A stretch of 64,000 nt of DNA from Lampropedia aestuarii (GCF_004803635.1 NZ_SSWX01000010.1:32934-96933), one strand, 5' to 3'; counted from the first letter of the stretch, positions 45,080 through 53,552 are shown. Notes: generated by a model not told the origin, from the sequence alone. Made by a program: numbers and translations.

Positions 45080-45883
45080 TTAGCGCGGTAACTTGAAATT
45101 CACGGGCAGCACATACCAGTCCTCAATCGGCACACCATTGCGGGTGGTCGGTGAGAAGCGGCCATTGCGCAATACGCCTTCTATGGCTGCACGGTCCAAG
45201 CGGGAGGAGCCGCTTGACTGGGCAACTTCTGCTTCTTTGGCGCGGCCATCCGTGCCAATCAGCACCCGCACGCGTACCAAGCCTTCTTCTCGCAGGCGCT
45301 GGCTTTGCGATGGATAGACGATGCCGTGGTTGGCCGTCACCGCATTGCTGCGCTCGTCGCGCACGATCACCGGTTCGCCTTCGCTTGATTGCGGCGTGCC
45401 TGCTTGCTGCTGGTTGGCCGTGGTGTTGGCCGCTGCCACTGGTGCGGGCGCTGGTGGTGTTGGTGCCGGTGGAGCAGGCGTAGGTGCAGCTGGTGGTGCA
45501 GGCGGTGGTGGCGGAGGAGCCTCCACAATGGGCGCACGTTCAGACGGCGGCTTGGGCGTGGCTACTGGCTTGGGTTGCGGCTTAGGTGGCGGCGGTTTGG
45601 GGGCCGGCGGTGGTGGTGGAGGAGGCGGTGGAGGCGGTGGTGGAGGCACAGGCACAGGCGGCTCAGGCGTCGGTGGTGCCGGCGCTGGGGTAGCCGCTGG
45701 CGCAGGCGCCGGCGCAGCAATGAGCTGCGTCATGATGACGGCAGGCTCAATGATGTCTTTAGGGGGGGGTGAAACCATCGCTTTTTGAATACCCCATAAG
45801 GCGGCGGTATGCAGCAGTAAAACACCACCGACGATCAATACCTGGTTTCTGGTGGAGGAGGACTTGTGCGAGTACGTAGTCAT
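45080..45883 (-). CDS. tonB: Energy transducer TonB
   Basis: 267-aa periplasm-spanning protein. A single N-terminal anchor (QVLIVGGVLLLHTAALWGI) is followed by a very proline-rich rod (residues about 55-150, including a run of about 14 prolines) and a C-terminal TonB domain: YPSQSQRLREEGLVRVRVLI, then AAIEGVLRNGRFSP. It transmits proton-motive force to receptors such as the one at 48377. It is preceded by bfd in the same direction and is probably iron-regulated through the palindrome at 46314. Confidence 0.95.
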   Translation of the reverse strand: MTTYSHKSSSTRNQVLIVGGVLLLHTAALWGIQKAMVSPPPKDIIEPAVIMTQLIAAPAPAPAATPAPAPPTPEPPVPVPPPPPPPPPPPPPPAPKPPPPKPQPKPVATPKPPSERAPIVEAPPPPPPAPPAAPTPAPPAPTPPAPAPVAAANTTANQQQAGTPQSSEGEPVIVRDERSNAVTANHGIVYPSQSQRLREEGLVRVRVLIGTDGRAKEAEVAQSSGSSRLDRAAIEGVLRNGRFSPTTRNGVPIEDWYVLPVNFKLPR

Positions 45884-45961
45884 GAAGCAGGCAAATCCAG
45901 CGCGCCAAAGTGCATCACACGGTTTGCCGCAGGGAAAACGAAAACAGACAAAAGAAGTGGT

Positions 45962-46036
45962 TTACTTGCGCAAAATCCACCATACGGAGCCAAGCACAAG
46001 CATTAAGCTGGCTGTGAGCGAAATGAGCAGTTCCAT
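45962..46036 (-). CDS. Candidate 24-aa membrane microprotein overlapping bfd
   Basis: A 24-codon frame starting at 46036 reads MELLISLTASLMLVL then GSVWWILRK, a single hydrophobic helix with a positive end. AAAGG lies 8 nt upstream of its ATG, inside the bfd coding sequence, and the frame overlaps the last codons of bfd. It sits between bfd and tonB in the same direction. Too short to classify; it could be a chance frame. Confidence 0.35.
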   Translation of the reverse strand: MELLISLTASLMLVLGSVWWILRK

Positions 46037-46269
46037 ACCAAAGGCCTTTCGGTTCGGTGAGCAGGCTCTTCAGCGCAAGCGGCGTTGTTAATGGCGGCCA
46101 CCGGATTGGATGCGTGGCACTGCTCAACCAAACCACGGGCGGTGCATTCACAGCGCCCACATTGGGTTGCAACTCCTAACTCAAACTGGATGTCATCAAA
46201 GCTCATGCCAGCGTGGGCGTGACGCGTAATTTCACGATCAGATACTCTGCGGCAGACACACACAATCAT
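46003..46269 (-). CDS. bfd: Bacterioferritin-associated ferredoxin-like [2Fe-2S] protein
   Basis: 88-aa protein with the BFD cluster ligands C4, C6, C37 and C40 (MIVCVCRRVSDREI and VATQCGRCECT). Bfd binds bacterioferritin and reduces its core to release iron. The C-terminal extension after residue 55 is longer than usual. It heads bfd-tonB-exbB-exbD, an arrangement familiar in Burkholderiales, behind a candidate iron-responsive palindrome. Confidence 0.9.
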   Translation of the reverse strand: MIVCVCRRVSDREITRHAHAGMSFDDIQFELGVATQCGRCECTARGLVEQCHASNPVAAINNAACAEEPAHRTERPLVWNCSFRSQPA

Positions 46270-46313
46270 GGTTTTGCCTTTATGGCTGGCTTGTTGATAT
46301 GGGTTGAATTATA

Positions 46314-46332
46314 AATGCGAATTTTTCGCATT
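46314..46332. promoter_or_regulatory. Candidate Fur-type palindrome upstream of bfd
   Basis: AATGCGAA, TTT, TTCGCATT: perfect 8-bp arms, 45 bp upstream of the bfd start. It keeps the TG...CA and AAT-type core of Fur boxes but differs in the GATA part, so it may be a divergent Fur site or belong to another regulator. Confidence 0.55.
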
Positions 46333-46448
46333 AGCAACTGTCGTCGTAATCCCTTGCAATACTAAGGTTTCAAACCCATTGCAACTTTGCTTTGATGCCC
46401 AGCCAAAGGCACAGGCGGTGCGGGCGACCAGATGCATCTATCGCCCTC

Positions 46449-47846
46449 TCAGTCCTTGAGCGCCTGGCGCAAGCGCTGCAGTCCTGAGCGCAGGCCTTCT
46501 TCTACGGTGGGGTGGTAGAACGGGCAGGCCAGCATTTGCGCGACAGTCTGCTCTTGCTGCAATGCCCATGCCAGCAGATGGGCGATGTGCTCTGCCTCGG
46601 GGCCAATCATTTCCGCTCCTAAGAAACGGCCGTTGCTGGGGTCGGCATACAAGGCCAGCATGCCGCTGTTGTTGCCATCGACACGGGCACGGCCTTGGTT
46701 GGCAAAGGATTGGGTACTGCGTGCGAATGCCTGTTTGTTCTGCTGGAGCTGGCGGTGGCTTTTGCCAACCATGGCGATTTGCGGCTTGCTAAAGACGATG
46801 CCCAGCGAGGCACGCAGCGGATAGGGCCTGACATCAGGCCAAGCCGCCGCATTGTTGCCTGCGGCAAATCCATCGTCCGAGGCCTCGTGCAGCACCGGGC
46901 GTTCGCTGTGGGCATCGCCCGTGATGAAGATCGGCTGGTTTTTGATCTGGCGCGTCAATGTATCGATGCTGGGCTGACCGCGTTCATCTAAAGCCACATG
47001 GGCCGCAGCCAGATTCAAGCCGCTGAGATTGGGCTTGCGGCCAGTGGCCATGAGCAAATAGTCAAATGTTTCGGTGGTGCTGGAGCCGTCTTCGTTGGTG
47101 TAGTGCAATTGCACGCCTTGCTCAGTGCGAGTCGCTTGTTCGAGCTGGCTATTAAAGGCGCAGGGCAGCTCAGCAGCGGTGATGTGTTGTGCGCTGGCCA
47201 GCACATCGGGGTCGCTCAGTGGGCCAATCTTGTGGTTGCGGCTCAGTAAGCGCACGCGCACCCCTAATGCGTGCAAAGCGTGCGCCAGCTCCAGGCCAAT
47301 CACGCCACTGCCCATGACCGCGACTGATTGGGGCAAGTCTTGCCAATCAAAGACATCGTCATTGATGATCAGGCGCTCGCCCAATGCTTCCTTGAGCTCG
47401 CTTGGCACGACGGGTGAGGCGCCAGTCGCAATCACCACGGTGCGAGCGCGCACCTGGGTATGGTCATCAATTTGCAGCACGCCAGGTGCGATAAACCGTG
47501 CCAGACCATGCAGGCGGTGCTCGGGCGGCCAGGCCTCTACCTCGTCGACCGAGAATTGGGCAAAGCGGTCGCGCTCCTCGCGCACGCGCTGCATCACAGC
47601 CACGCCATCGATGCGTGGCGCTGGTGCGTGCACGCCAAAGTGCGAGGCTTGACGCACGGCGCGGGCGGCATTGCCTGCGGCAATCAAGAGCTTGCTGGGC
47701 ATGCAGCCCACGCGTGCACAGGTCGTTCCATACGGCCCTGACTCGATTGTGACGATGCGGTCGGTGTGCTTGCGGGCGCTTTTGTAGGCCACCATGCCGG
47801 CGCTGCCCACGCCAATAATCGCAATATCCGTTTCTAAGGTTTTCAT
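46449..47846 (-). CDS. Dihydrolipoyl dehydrogenase-like flavoprotein disulfide reductase
   Basis: 465-aa class I pyridine-nucleotide disulfide oxidoreductase. FAD motif IIGVGSAGMVAYKSA, redox disulfide TTCARVGCMPSKLL, NAD motif VMGSGVIGLELAHAL, second FAD motif QPIFITGDAHSERP, and the C-terminal catalytic His in FYHPTVEEGL. The sequence is closer to stand-alone lipoamide dehydrogenase/soluble transhydrogenase-like proteins than to the pyruvate-complex E3, and no E1 or E2 genes are near. Its place between bfd and the heme receptor hints at a reductase role in iron metabolism, but that is only context. Confidence 0.85.
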   Translation of the reverse strand: MKTLETDIAIIGVGSAGMVAYKSARKHTDRIVTIESGPYGTTCARVGCMPSKLLIAAGNAARAVRQASHFGVHAPAPRIDGVAVMQRVREERDRFAQFSVDEVEAWPPEHRLHGLARFIAPGVLQIDDHTQVRARTVVIATGASPVVPSELKEALGERLIINDDVFDWQDLPQSVAVMGSGVIGLELAHALHALGVRVRLLSRNHKIGPLSDPDVLASAQHITAAELPCAFNSQLEQATRTEQGVQLHYTNEDGSSTTETFDYLLMATGRKPNLSGLNLAAAHVALDERGQPSIDTLTRQIKNQPIFITGDAHSERPVLHEASDDGFAAGNNAAAWPDVRPYPLRASLGIVFSKPQIAMVGKSHRQLQQNKQAFARSTQSFANQGRARVDGNNSGMLALYADPSNGRFLGAEMIGPEAEHIAHLLAWALQQEQTVAQMLACPFYHPTVEEGLRSGLQRLRQALKD

Positions 47847-48085
47847 TGGATGCCTCCCAGTGTGTATTCAGCTCTGACCGAGCAAAGCGCGTTTGCATCG
47901 GTCTGCGACTTGCCAATGCACCTTATACCAAAAGCGCTGCAGCCGCAGCAGACGATGCAAAGGCCAACAAGCTAACGCGCTTGTGCAGATTGGCAGTGTG
48001 AATAATGCTTGATTGCGGTAGCAAGGCCCGCACACTGTTGCTTTTTAAGCGAAGTTCCTTTTTAAAAGGCACTTACAAATAGTGT

Positions 48086-48100
48086 TGATACTTATTCTCA
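48086..48100. promoter_or_regulatory. Candidate Fur box of the heme receptor gene
   Basis: TGATACTTATTCTCA matches the 7-1-7 Fur consensus TGATAATnATTATCA at 12 of 14 positions. It lies 277 bp upstream of the receptor ATG, with a MITE-like element in between. Confidence 0.75.
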
Positions 48101-48116
48101 CTACAATGCGCGCTGA

Positions 48117-48295
48117 GAGCCTTTTTACGTTCTTTTCACAAATCGCGTTGGAGTTCAAAAGGAGAGGGTGTGCGGCAAAAAAGCGCAGTGCTGCGTTGCC
48201 CGTTGTGCGCATACCCATGTCTGAGCTGCAACAGGTGCCTTGCACTGCCTCTTTTTTGTGCCTAGTGCTATAGCGAAAAAAATGTAAACAGGCTC
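48117..48295. repeat. MITE-like element, copy 2 (179 bp)
   Basis: Bounded by GAGCCTTTTTACGTTCTTTT at the left and, inverted, GAGCCTGTTTACATTTTTTT at the right. The trinucleotide TGA flanks both sides, a possible target duplication. It aligns with both ends of the 63687 element but lacks the first internal hairpin module. It occupies the leader between the Fur box and the receptor start codon. Confidence 0.75.
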
Positions 48296-48376
48296 TGAGA
48301 GCCAGCCATAGCAGCGCCCATTGCGGATGTTCGTCTCGCCAGCCATGTTGTTATTTCTTTTGGGAATTACCACCCT

Positions 48377-50671
48377 ATGGCTCGCGCATTCGAATTTTTC
48401 AGTGAGGCTTCGCTCTCACGCAGTCACACCGACACCCCTCCTTTTTCTTTGCGGCCTGTGGCCATGCTGATGGCTGGTATGGCCTTGAGCAGCGCTGTGC
48501 TGGCGCAAACAACAGCCACTGCGACCTTGCCGGAAGTGCATGTAGAGGCTGTGCAAGAAGAACCAGCCCAAGGCCGCTCGACCGAGTTGAGTGCCGAGGA
48601 TTTGAACAGGCAAGGCACACGCAGCATGGCCGACGTGGTGCGCAACCAGCCGCTGGTCAGCGCGCCAACGATTGCTTCAGGCTCGGGCAATTTATGGGAT
48701 GGCGCAGGCACATCGAGCTACAACATCCGTGGCCTCGACGGCAACCGCGTCGCCATTGAGGTCGATGGCGTGGCCTTGCCACCAGTAGAAAACCGCCCTG
48801 ACAACAACAGCAACAACAGCTATGCGAATAGCCGTGAAACGCTGGAGCCCGAGCTGTATTCGCTGGTGCGCATTGAGAGCGGTCCGACGGCGGCTGGTCA
48901 GGGCGGTGCCAGTGGCAGCGCCGGGCGCGTGCGTTTTGCGACCAAATCACCAGAGGAGTTTTTGACTGGCCACACAACCACCTACGGCAGCTACAAAGGC
49001 GGCTATTTGTCCAGCGACAAAAGCCGCATGCATGTGCTGACGGGCGCGGCCAAAATCGGCGAGATCCAGGCTTTGGGCATGTATGTGCGCCGTGATGGCG
49101 AGCAGCAAAAAAGCCGTGGCGACGTGCCACCCAATGACAAGGACTGGAGCAGCAATGCCGTGCTGGCCAAATTTGTCTGGGGCTCGCAAACCAACAACCG
49201 TCTGGGCCTGACGATTGAGCATTTTGACCGCGATACCGAGCTGAGTAACGCCAACAAGATCACTGCATCCTTGCCGCGATCGCCACGCCAGGATGCGAAT
49301 GACCGCCGCACCCGCATCTCGCTGGATAACCGTTTTGAGGCCAGCGATATCGCGGCCTTTGATGTGCTCAATACCCGTGTGTACTACCAGCAAGCACAAG
49401 CGAAAAACGACACCTATGTGCCCCAGACGGTGAGTCTGGGTGTGCCGATTTCGCGCAGCTTGTATACCAATAGCAAGAATGACAGCTGGGGTGTGCAGCT
49501 CGATGCGAGCAAACGGCTCGATGGGCAGCATTTGGCCTATGGCCTGAACCTCAGCAGTACCGATAGCAAGCGCCCGTGGGAAGAGGTGCGCACCAACCTG
49601 AATACGGGCGCTGAGTCCCTCACCGTCAAAGACCGTGCGGCCTCAGCCAAAACCAGCCAGGCCAGTCTGTATGTGCGCGATACGTTGTCGTTTGAGCTGG
49701 GCGGGCGCAAAGCCACAATTACTCCAGGTGTGACGCTGCAGCATTCGCGCATAGCGCCCAAAGATGCGGGGCGCTATGCCGAAGGCTCACCTGCCGCGGC
49801 GGGGGAGGTGCACAAGCAATCGTCTACCAACTTGTTGCCCAGCCTAGGCCTGAGCCTGGAGTTGCAGCCGGGCTTTGAAGCCTATGGCCAATACAGCCGC
49901 GCAGTGCGCCAGCCGGCTTCCAGCGAGTTGACCGGCTCGTTTGAGAACCCAGGCACAGGCTATGCCGTCCTGGGCAATCCCGATTTGAAGGAGGAGAAGA
50001 GCGACAACTTTGAGCTGGGCGTGCGCGGTGCCTTGGTGCCAGGCGTGCAGCTCGATGCCTCGGTGTTCTACAACCGCTACAGCAACTACATCGAATATAC
50101 CAACCTGGGGGTTGACCCGAACTTGCCGCAGTTCGGTTTGTTTGTCTACCGCACAGAGAACCTGGGCAAGGTCAACATCTGGGGCTCTGAGCTGGCGACC
50201 CGTTTTGAGTTGGGTGAGTGGATGCCCTCAGTCCAAGGCCTGAGTGCCACGCTCGCTGGTGGCTGGTCACAAGGGACAACACGCAATACCAGAACTGGTC
50301 AGAAGAGCTGGCTGCCATCGGCCTTGCCTGCCAAAGTGGTGGGGGGAGTCGCTTTTGACGATCCGGGTGAGCGCTATGGCCTGGGGCTCAATGTGACCTG
50401 GGTGCGTGCCAAACAAGCGCCTACCAGTGACGCACTCACTGGCAACAACACCGAGCGCTTCAAAGTGCCTAGTGCGACGACGCTGGATCTGGCCGGTTAT
50501 TGGAATATCAACAAGCATGTCACTTGGCGCGCCGGTATTTACAACCTGACGAACCGCAAATACTGGGACTACGCGTCGGTCAATGGTTTGGCCGCCAACG
50601 CAAGCAACGACATCCAACGCCAGGCCCAGCCAGGCCGTGCGTTTGGCACCAGCTTGGAGGTGCGCTTCTAA
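48377..50671 (+). CDS. TonB-dependent outer-membrane receptor, heme/hemoglobin type
   Basis: 764-aa receptor. After a long signal region (hydrophobic PVAMLMAGMALSSAVLA, cleaved near residue 43) comes the TonB-box-like LPEVHVEAV. The plug domain contains YNIRGLDGNRVAIEVDGVAL and RIESGPTAAGQGGASGSAGR. The C-terminal 22-strand barrel contains YGQYSRAVRQPASSEL (the FRAP-like region of heme receptors), GNPDLKEEKSDNFELGVRG, and ends ...GTSLEVRF with terminal Phe. It imports heme across the outer membrane. The neighbouring HemS-like gene supports this ligand. Confidence 0.92.
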   Translation: MARAFEFFSEASLSRSHTDTPPFSLRPVAMLMAGMALSSAVLAQTTATATLPEVHVEAVQEEPAQGRSTELSAEDLNRQGTRSMADVVRNQPLVSAPTIASGSGNLWDGAGTSSYNIRGLDGNRVAIEVDGVALPPVENRPDNNSNNSYANSRETLEPELYSLVRIESGPTAAGQGGASGSAGRVRFATKSPEEFLTGHTTTYGSYKGGYLSSDKSRMHVLTGAAKIGEIQALGMYVRRDGEQQKSRGDVPPNDKDWSSNAVLAKFVWGSQTNNRLGLTIEHFDRDTELSNANKITASLPRSPRQDANDRRTRISLDNRFEASDIAAFDVLNTRVYYQQAQAKNDTYVPQTVSLGVPISRSLYTNSKNDSWGVQLDASKRLDGQHLAYGLNLSSTDSKRPWEEVRTNLNTGAESLTVKDRAASAKTSQASLYVRDTLSFELGGRKATITPGVTLQHSRIAPKDAGRYAEGSPAAAGEVHKQSSTNLLPSLGLSLELQPGFEAYGQYSRAVRQPASSELTGSFENPGTGYAVLGNPDLKEEKSDNFELGVRGALVPGVQLDASVFYNRYSNYIEYTNLGVDPNLPQFGLFVYRTENLGKVNIWGSELATRFELGEWMPSVQGLSATLAGGWSQGTTRNTRTGQKSWLPSALPAKVVGGVAFDDPGERYGLGLNVTWVRAKQAPTSDALTGNNTERFKVPSATTLDLAGYWNINKHVTWRAGIYNLTNRKYWDYASVNGLAANASNDIQRQAQPGRAFGTSLEVRF

Positions 50672-50740
50672 GAACGTAAACACGTTCTAAGCGCCTGCTC
50701 ACAATTTCCACGCGGCTGCGTCGAGATGATGAACAGAGCT
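50671..50740. repeat. Two solo MITE termini after the receptor gene
   Basis: AGAACGTAAACACGTTCT at 50671-50688 is a perfect inverted repeat with a 4-base loop, overlapping the stop codon by one base. At 50711-50740 the sequence begins CGCGGCTGCGTCGAGATGAT and ends GAACAGAGCT; it matches the inverted left end of the 7644 element at about 27 of 30 positions. Both are termini without an intervening element body. Confidence 0.65.
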
Positions 50741-50905
50741 TTAACAGCCAATAGCGAATACAGGCGCGTATGCCACTGGTGCATGCGCGCGCTGGTGTAA
50801 GCCTGGGGCAGTCCCGCTGGCAGGCCTTCAATGCGCGGGCTATGCAGGCTGGTACTGCAGCGCCACGGTGCAATTAGCAACACTTTCGATGGATGGATCA
50901 ACTCG

Positions 50906-52102
50906 ATGAAACAATCAATACACCAATTGGTGGCCTTGCCTTTGGCCATGGCCAGTGCTTTGCTGCTGGGTGCCTGTGCGCACCAGTCTGATGCGGTGCC
51001 TGCTGGGCCCAACAAGAGCGCAGTCCATGCAGCTTGGCCGACCCAACAATGCAGCTTTTCCACGCAAGTGGATGACTGGCCAAGCATTACAGCAGGTCTT
51101 GCTGCTGCGGCTGTTGCGCCGCAGTTCAGTGTTGTGCGCTTGCAGGCTGAAGGCGTCAAGAGTGCGCCAGATATCATGGCGCGGGTGCTGGATTTGGGGC
51201 AGGTGCAGGTGCGTTCGGCGCAAGCGAATGCGTCGATCAGCCGCGTGGGCATTCCCAACCGTTTGCCAGAAGCCTGGAGCCGCAGCAGCGGCGATGCGGC
51301 CAAAGACGAGGCGCAGCGCATCTCGAACCGCTTGAATGGCAGTGGCTATTTTGGCGACAAAGTGGACCTGCGCTTTCGCTTCCCGGCTTGGGAATATGCA
51401 TTTGCACTGACCGATACGTCGGATGCCGATTGCGCACGCCGCAGTCTGGTGTTCTTCAATGCAGCAGGGCAGTTGATTCACACAGTGACGCTGGCCAATA
51501 CCAGCCATGAAGCCGATTTTGATGCGCTGGTGCAGGACTTTCGCCATGCAGACCAAAGCGTGCCTGCAAAGTTGGAGCCAGTTCAAGCCTTGGATGCGCA
51601 AGCTGCCTCAGTGCCCGATGCACAAGTGGATTTGAAGGCCTACCACGAGGCGTGGAATGCGATTGACGACGTGCACCAGTTCAACCGTGTGTTGCGCGAT
51701 TTCAAGTTGAAGCGTGAACAGTCGGTGCGTTTGGGCCCAACGGATAAAGCACGGGCGCTCGCGCCCGCAGCGGTTGAAGAGTTGTTGCGCAGTGCGGTGA
51801 AAGAGGCGATTCCCATCATGGTGTTCGTCAGCAATGGGGCTGTCATCCAAGTGCACGGCGACACGATTCACAATGTGCGCGCTGTGGGCGACTGGTTGAT
51901 CGTGGATGATCCGGATTCCTACATCACGATCAACCGCGCCGCAGTGCACAGCGCCTGGGCGATTGAGCGTGCTGGCGTGTACTCGGTCGATGTGTTTGAT
52001 GGGCAAGCACAGCTGATTGCGTCTTTCTTTGGCGTGCGCTCCAAAGACAATCCAGAGCCTGCGCCATGGATCAATTTGGTCAAACGCTTGCCAGCCCAAT
52101 AA
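50906..52102 (+). CDS. HemS/ChuS-family heme protein with lipoprotein signal
   Basis: 398-aa protein with two HemS-type domains. The C-terminal domain is clear: DDVHQFNRVLRDFKLKREQS, VKEAIPIMVFVSNGAVIQVH, GDWLIVDDPDSYITINRAAV and YSVDVFDGQAQLIASFFGVR. The N-terminal domain is more degenerate (VDLRFRFPAWEYAFALTDTS). Classical HemS/ChuS/HmuS are cytoplasmic heme-binding or heme-degrading proteins; this one starts MKQSIHQLVALPLAMASALL followed by LGAC, a lipobox with Cys24. It would be anchored facing the periplasm. ATG 50906 begins the signal; the frame is open to 50831. Confidence 0.88.
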   Translation: MKQSIHQLVALPLAMASALLLGACAHQSDAVPAGPNKSAVHAAWPTQQCSFSTQVDDWPSITAGLAAAAVAPQFSVVRLQAEGVKSAPDIMARVLDLGQVQVRSAQANASISRVGIPNRLPEAWSRSSGDAAKDEAQRISNRLNGSGYFGDKVDLRFRFPAWEYAFALTDTSDADCARRSLVFFNAAGQLIHTVTLANTSHEADFDALVQDFRHADQSVPAKLEPVQALDAQAASVPDAQVDLKAYHEAWNAIDDVHQFNRVLRDFKLKREQSVRLGPTDKARALAPAAVEELLRSAVKEAIPIMVFVSNGAVIQVHGDTIHNVRAVGDWLIVDDPDSYITINRAAVHSAWAIERAGVYSVDVFDGQAQLIASFFGVRSKDNPEPAPWINLVKRLPAQ

Positions 52103-52115
52103 AGGCCATTTTTTT

Positions 52116-52133
52116 AGATCGTAAACACGTTCT
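52116..52133. repeat. Solo terminus of the MITE-like family
   Basis: AGATCGTAAACACGTTCT lies 13 bases after the HemS-like stop codon. It matches the inverted left end of the 63687 element and is followed directly by the transcription terminator. Confidence 0.6.
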
Positions 52134-52140
52134 AAAAGGC

Positions 52141-52175
52141 AGCCCAGTCGCTTTGTGTGACTGGGCTTTTCTTTT
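52141..52175. terminator. Terminator between hemS-like gene and the beta-propeller gene
   Basis: AGCCCAGTC and GACTGGGCT form a 9-bp stem, then TTTTCTTTT. It serves the HemS-like gene; the last T residues overlap the convergent gene's stop codon. Confidence 0.88.
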
Positions 52176-53346
52176 ATTGGAATGCGATGCGTGCGACCGA
52201 CTCGTCCGCGCCTTTGGCGCTGCCTTGGCCATTTTTGACCGACACAAACAGCACTTGCTGCGCTGGGTTGTAGCTCAGGCTATTGGGATGGTCTTTGAGT
52301 GCAATGGTTTGCTCAACGGCCAAATCTTTGGCATTGTGCACGGTGACTGAGCCCGAGCCACGGTTGGTGACAAACAGGTGCTTGGATGCTGGATCAACCA
52401 GCAAGGCGATTGGCCCAAGACCAGTGGGCGCGCTTTGGATGATGGCGCCGGTATTGGGGTTGAACTCAATCAAGCGGTTGCCGGGTGTGGGCGTGAACGT
52501 TGGCTCGTTTTTTTGACGGCGTTCGTTGATGGCTGCCAAGCCTTGATCGGTGGCAAATAAACGGCCGCTAGCGGCATCAAATGCCAGGTTGATGAGCTGG
52601 TCGGCCGCGACCTGGTAGGCCTTGGTGATGCTGAGATCGGTGGTCGAGACTTCGTACAAATTGCCGCGCAAATTGGACAGAAACAGGCGCTTGCCTTGGG
52701 CGTCCAGCGCAACGCCAGTGGTCACAGGGCCCAAGCCGGGGATGACTTTTTCAACGGCGAGTTGGTCTGTGTTGACCACATACAAGGCGCTGTCGGTGCC
52801 GCTAAAGCCGGGCGCATACAAGCGCTGGTTGGCTGAATCTAGTACCAGCTGGCGGAAATGGTGGGCGAATTTTTCTTTGCCATCGCTGCCGGTGATTGTC
52901 TCAGCCAAGGCGATCACACCAATTGGCTGTAGCGTGCGCGTATCGAGCACGGTGATGCTGCCTTCAAGTCCATTGCCAACATAGAGGCGGTTGGCCGCAT
53001 CGTCGAGTGCCACGCCAAAGCCACGCAAGGGCAGCTCGGTGTGTGCTTGTACGGCCAGGGTTTGAGGGTCTAAACGCAGCAGTTGGCTGGCCGGTGCATC
53101 AGGGCCAAAACCACCTGCTGAGGCGACAAACAAGGCGTTTTGATTGGCCGAGTAGGCCAGTTCATACAGGCTTGGCGCAATTGCTTGTTGCTGCACTGGT
53201 GCAGCCGTGCCCAGTTGCGTGCTTGTGCTGGTGCTGGGGGCAAAGACAGATTGCGTCGCTCCAGTGCTTGTGCAGGCGGCCAGTGCGAGGCAGCTCAATG
53301 CCAATAGCCAGACAGGCGCGCGCTTGGTGAGGAGGAGTTTGGTCAT
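52174..53346 (-). CDS. YncE-like beta-propeller lipoprotein
   Basis: 390-aa exported protein. The signal has the lipobox ALAAC followed by TSTGA. The rest is built of repeats typical of YncE/YVTN beta-propellers: GVALDDAANRLYVGNGLEGS, GVALDAQGKRLFLSNLRGN, LLVDPASKHLFVTNRGSGSV and LSYNPAQQVLFVSVKNGQGS. E. coli YncE is iron-regulated and periplasmic, and this gene converges on the heme genes, so an accessory role in iron uptake is possible but unproven. Confidence 0.87.
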   Translation of the reverse strand: MTKLLLTKRAPVWLLALSCLALAACTSTGATQSVFAPSTSTSTQLGTAAPVQQQAIAPSLYELAYSANQNALFVASAGGFGPDAPASQLLRLDPQTLAVQAHTELPLRGFGVALDDAANRLYVGNGLEGSITVLDTRTLQPIGVIALAETITGSDGKEKFAHHFRQLVLDSANQRLYAPGFSGTDSALYVVNTDQLAVEKVIPGLGPVTTGVALDAQGKRLFLSNLRGNLYEVSTTDLSITKAYQVAADQLINLAFDAASGRLFATDQGLAAINERRQKNEPTFTPTPGNRLIEFNPNTGAIIQSAPTGLGPIALLVDPASKHLFVTNRGSGSVTVHNAKDLAVEQTIALKDHPNSLSYNPAQQVLFVSVKNGQGSAKGADESVARIAFQ

Positions 53347-53552
53347 GGATAGACAGGCTTTCAGAGAGGGGTTGAAAGTTGGCTAAGCACATGACCTGAG
53401 ACTGCAAGAAGGGCTTGCAATCGGTGCAAACGCACTATGGCTGGACGAAGCTGTATTCTCGCACAGCCATTGCGCACAAAACGCTTCAACATGCTGCCTG
53501 CCTGGCCTTTGTGGGCTTGCGAAAACAGAGCCGCAATGGACTGCGGCAGCGT

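Noticed and set aside
45321..45788. Glycine-rich plus-strand frame resembling a structural protein
   Set aside because: It is the reverse complement of the proline-rich rod of TonB; glycine runs are the antisense of proline codons.
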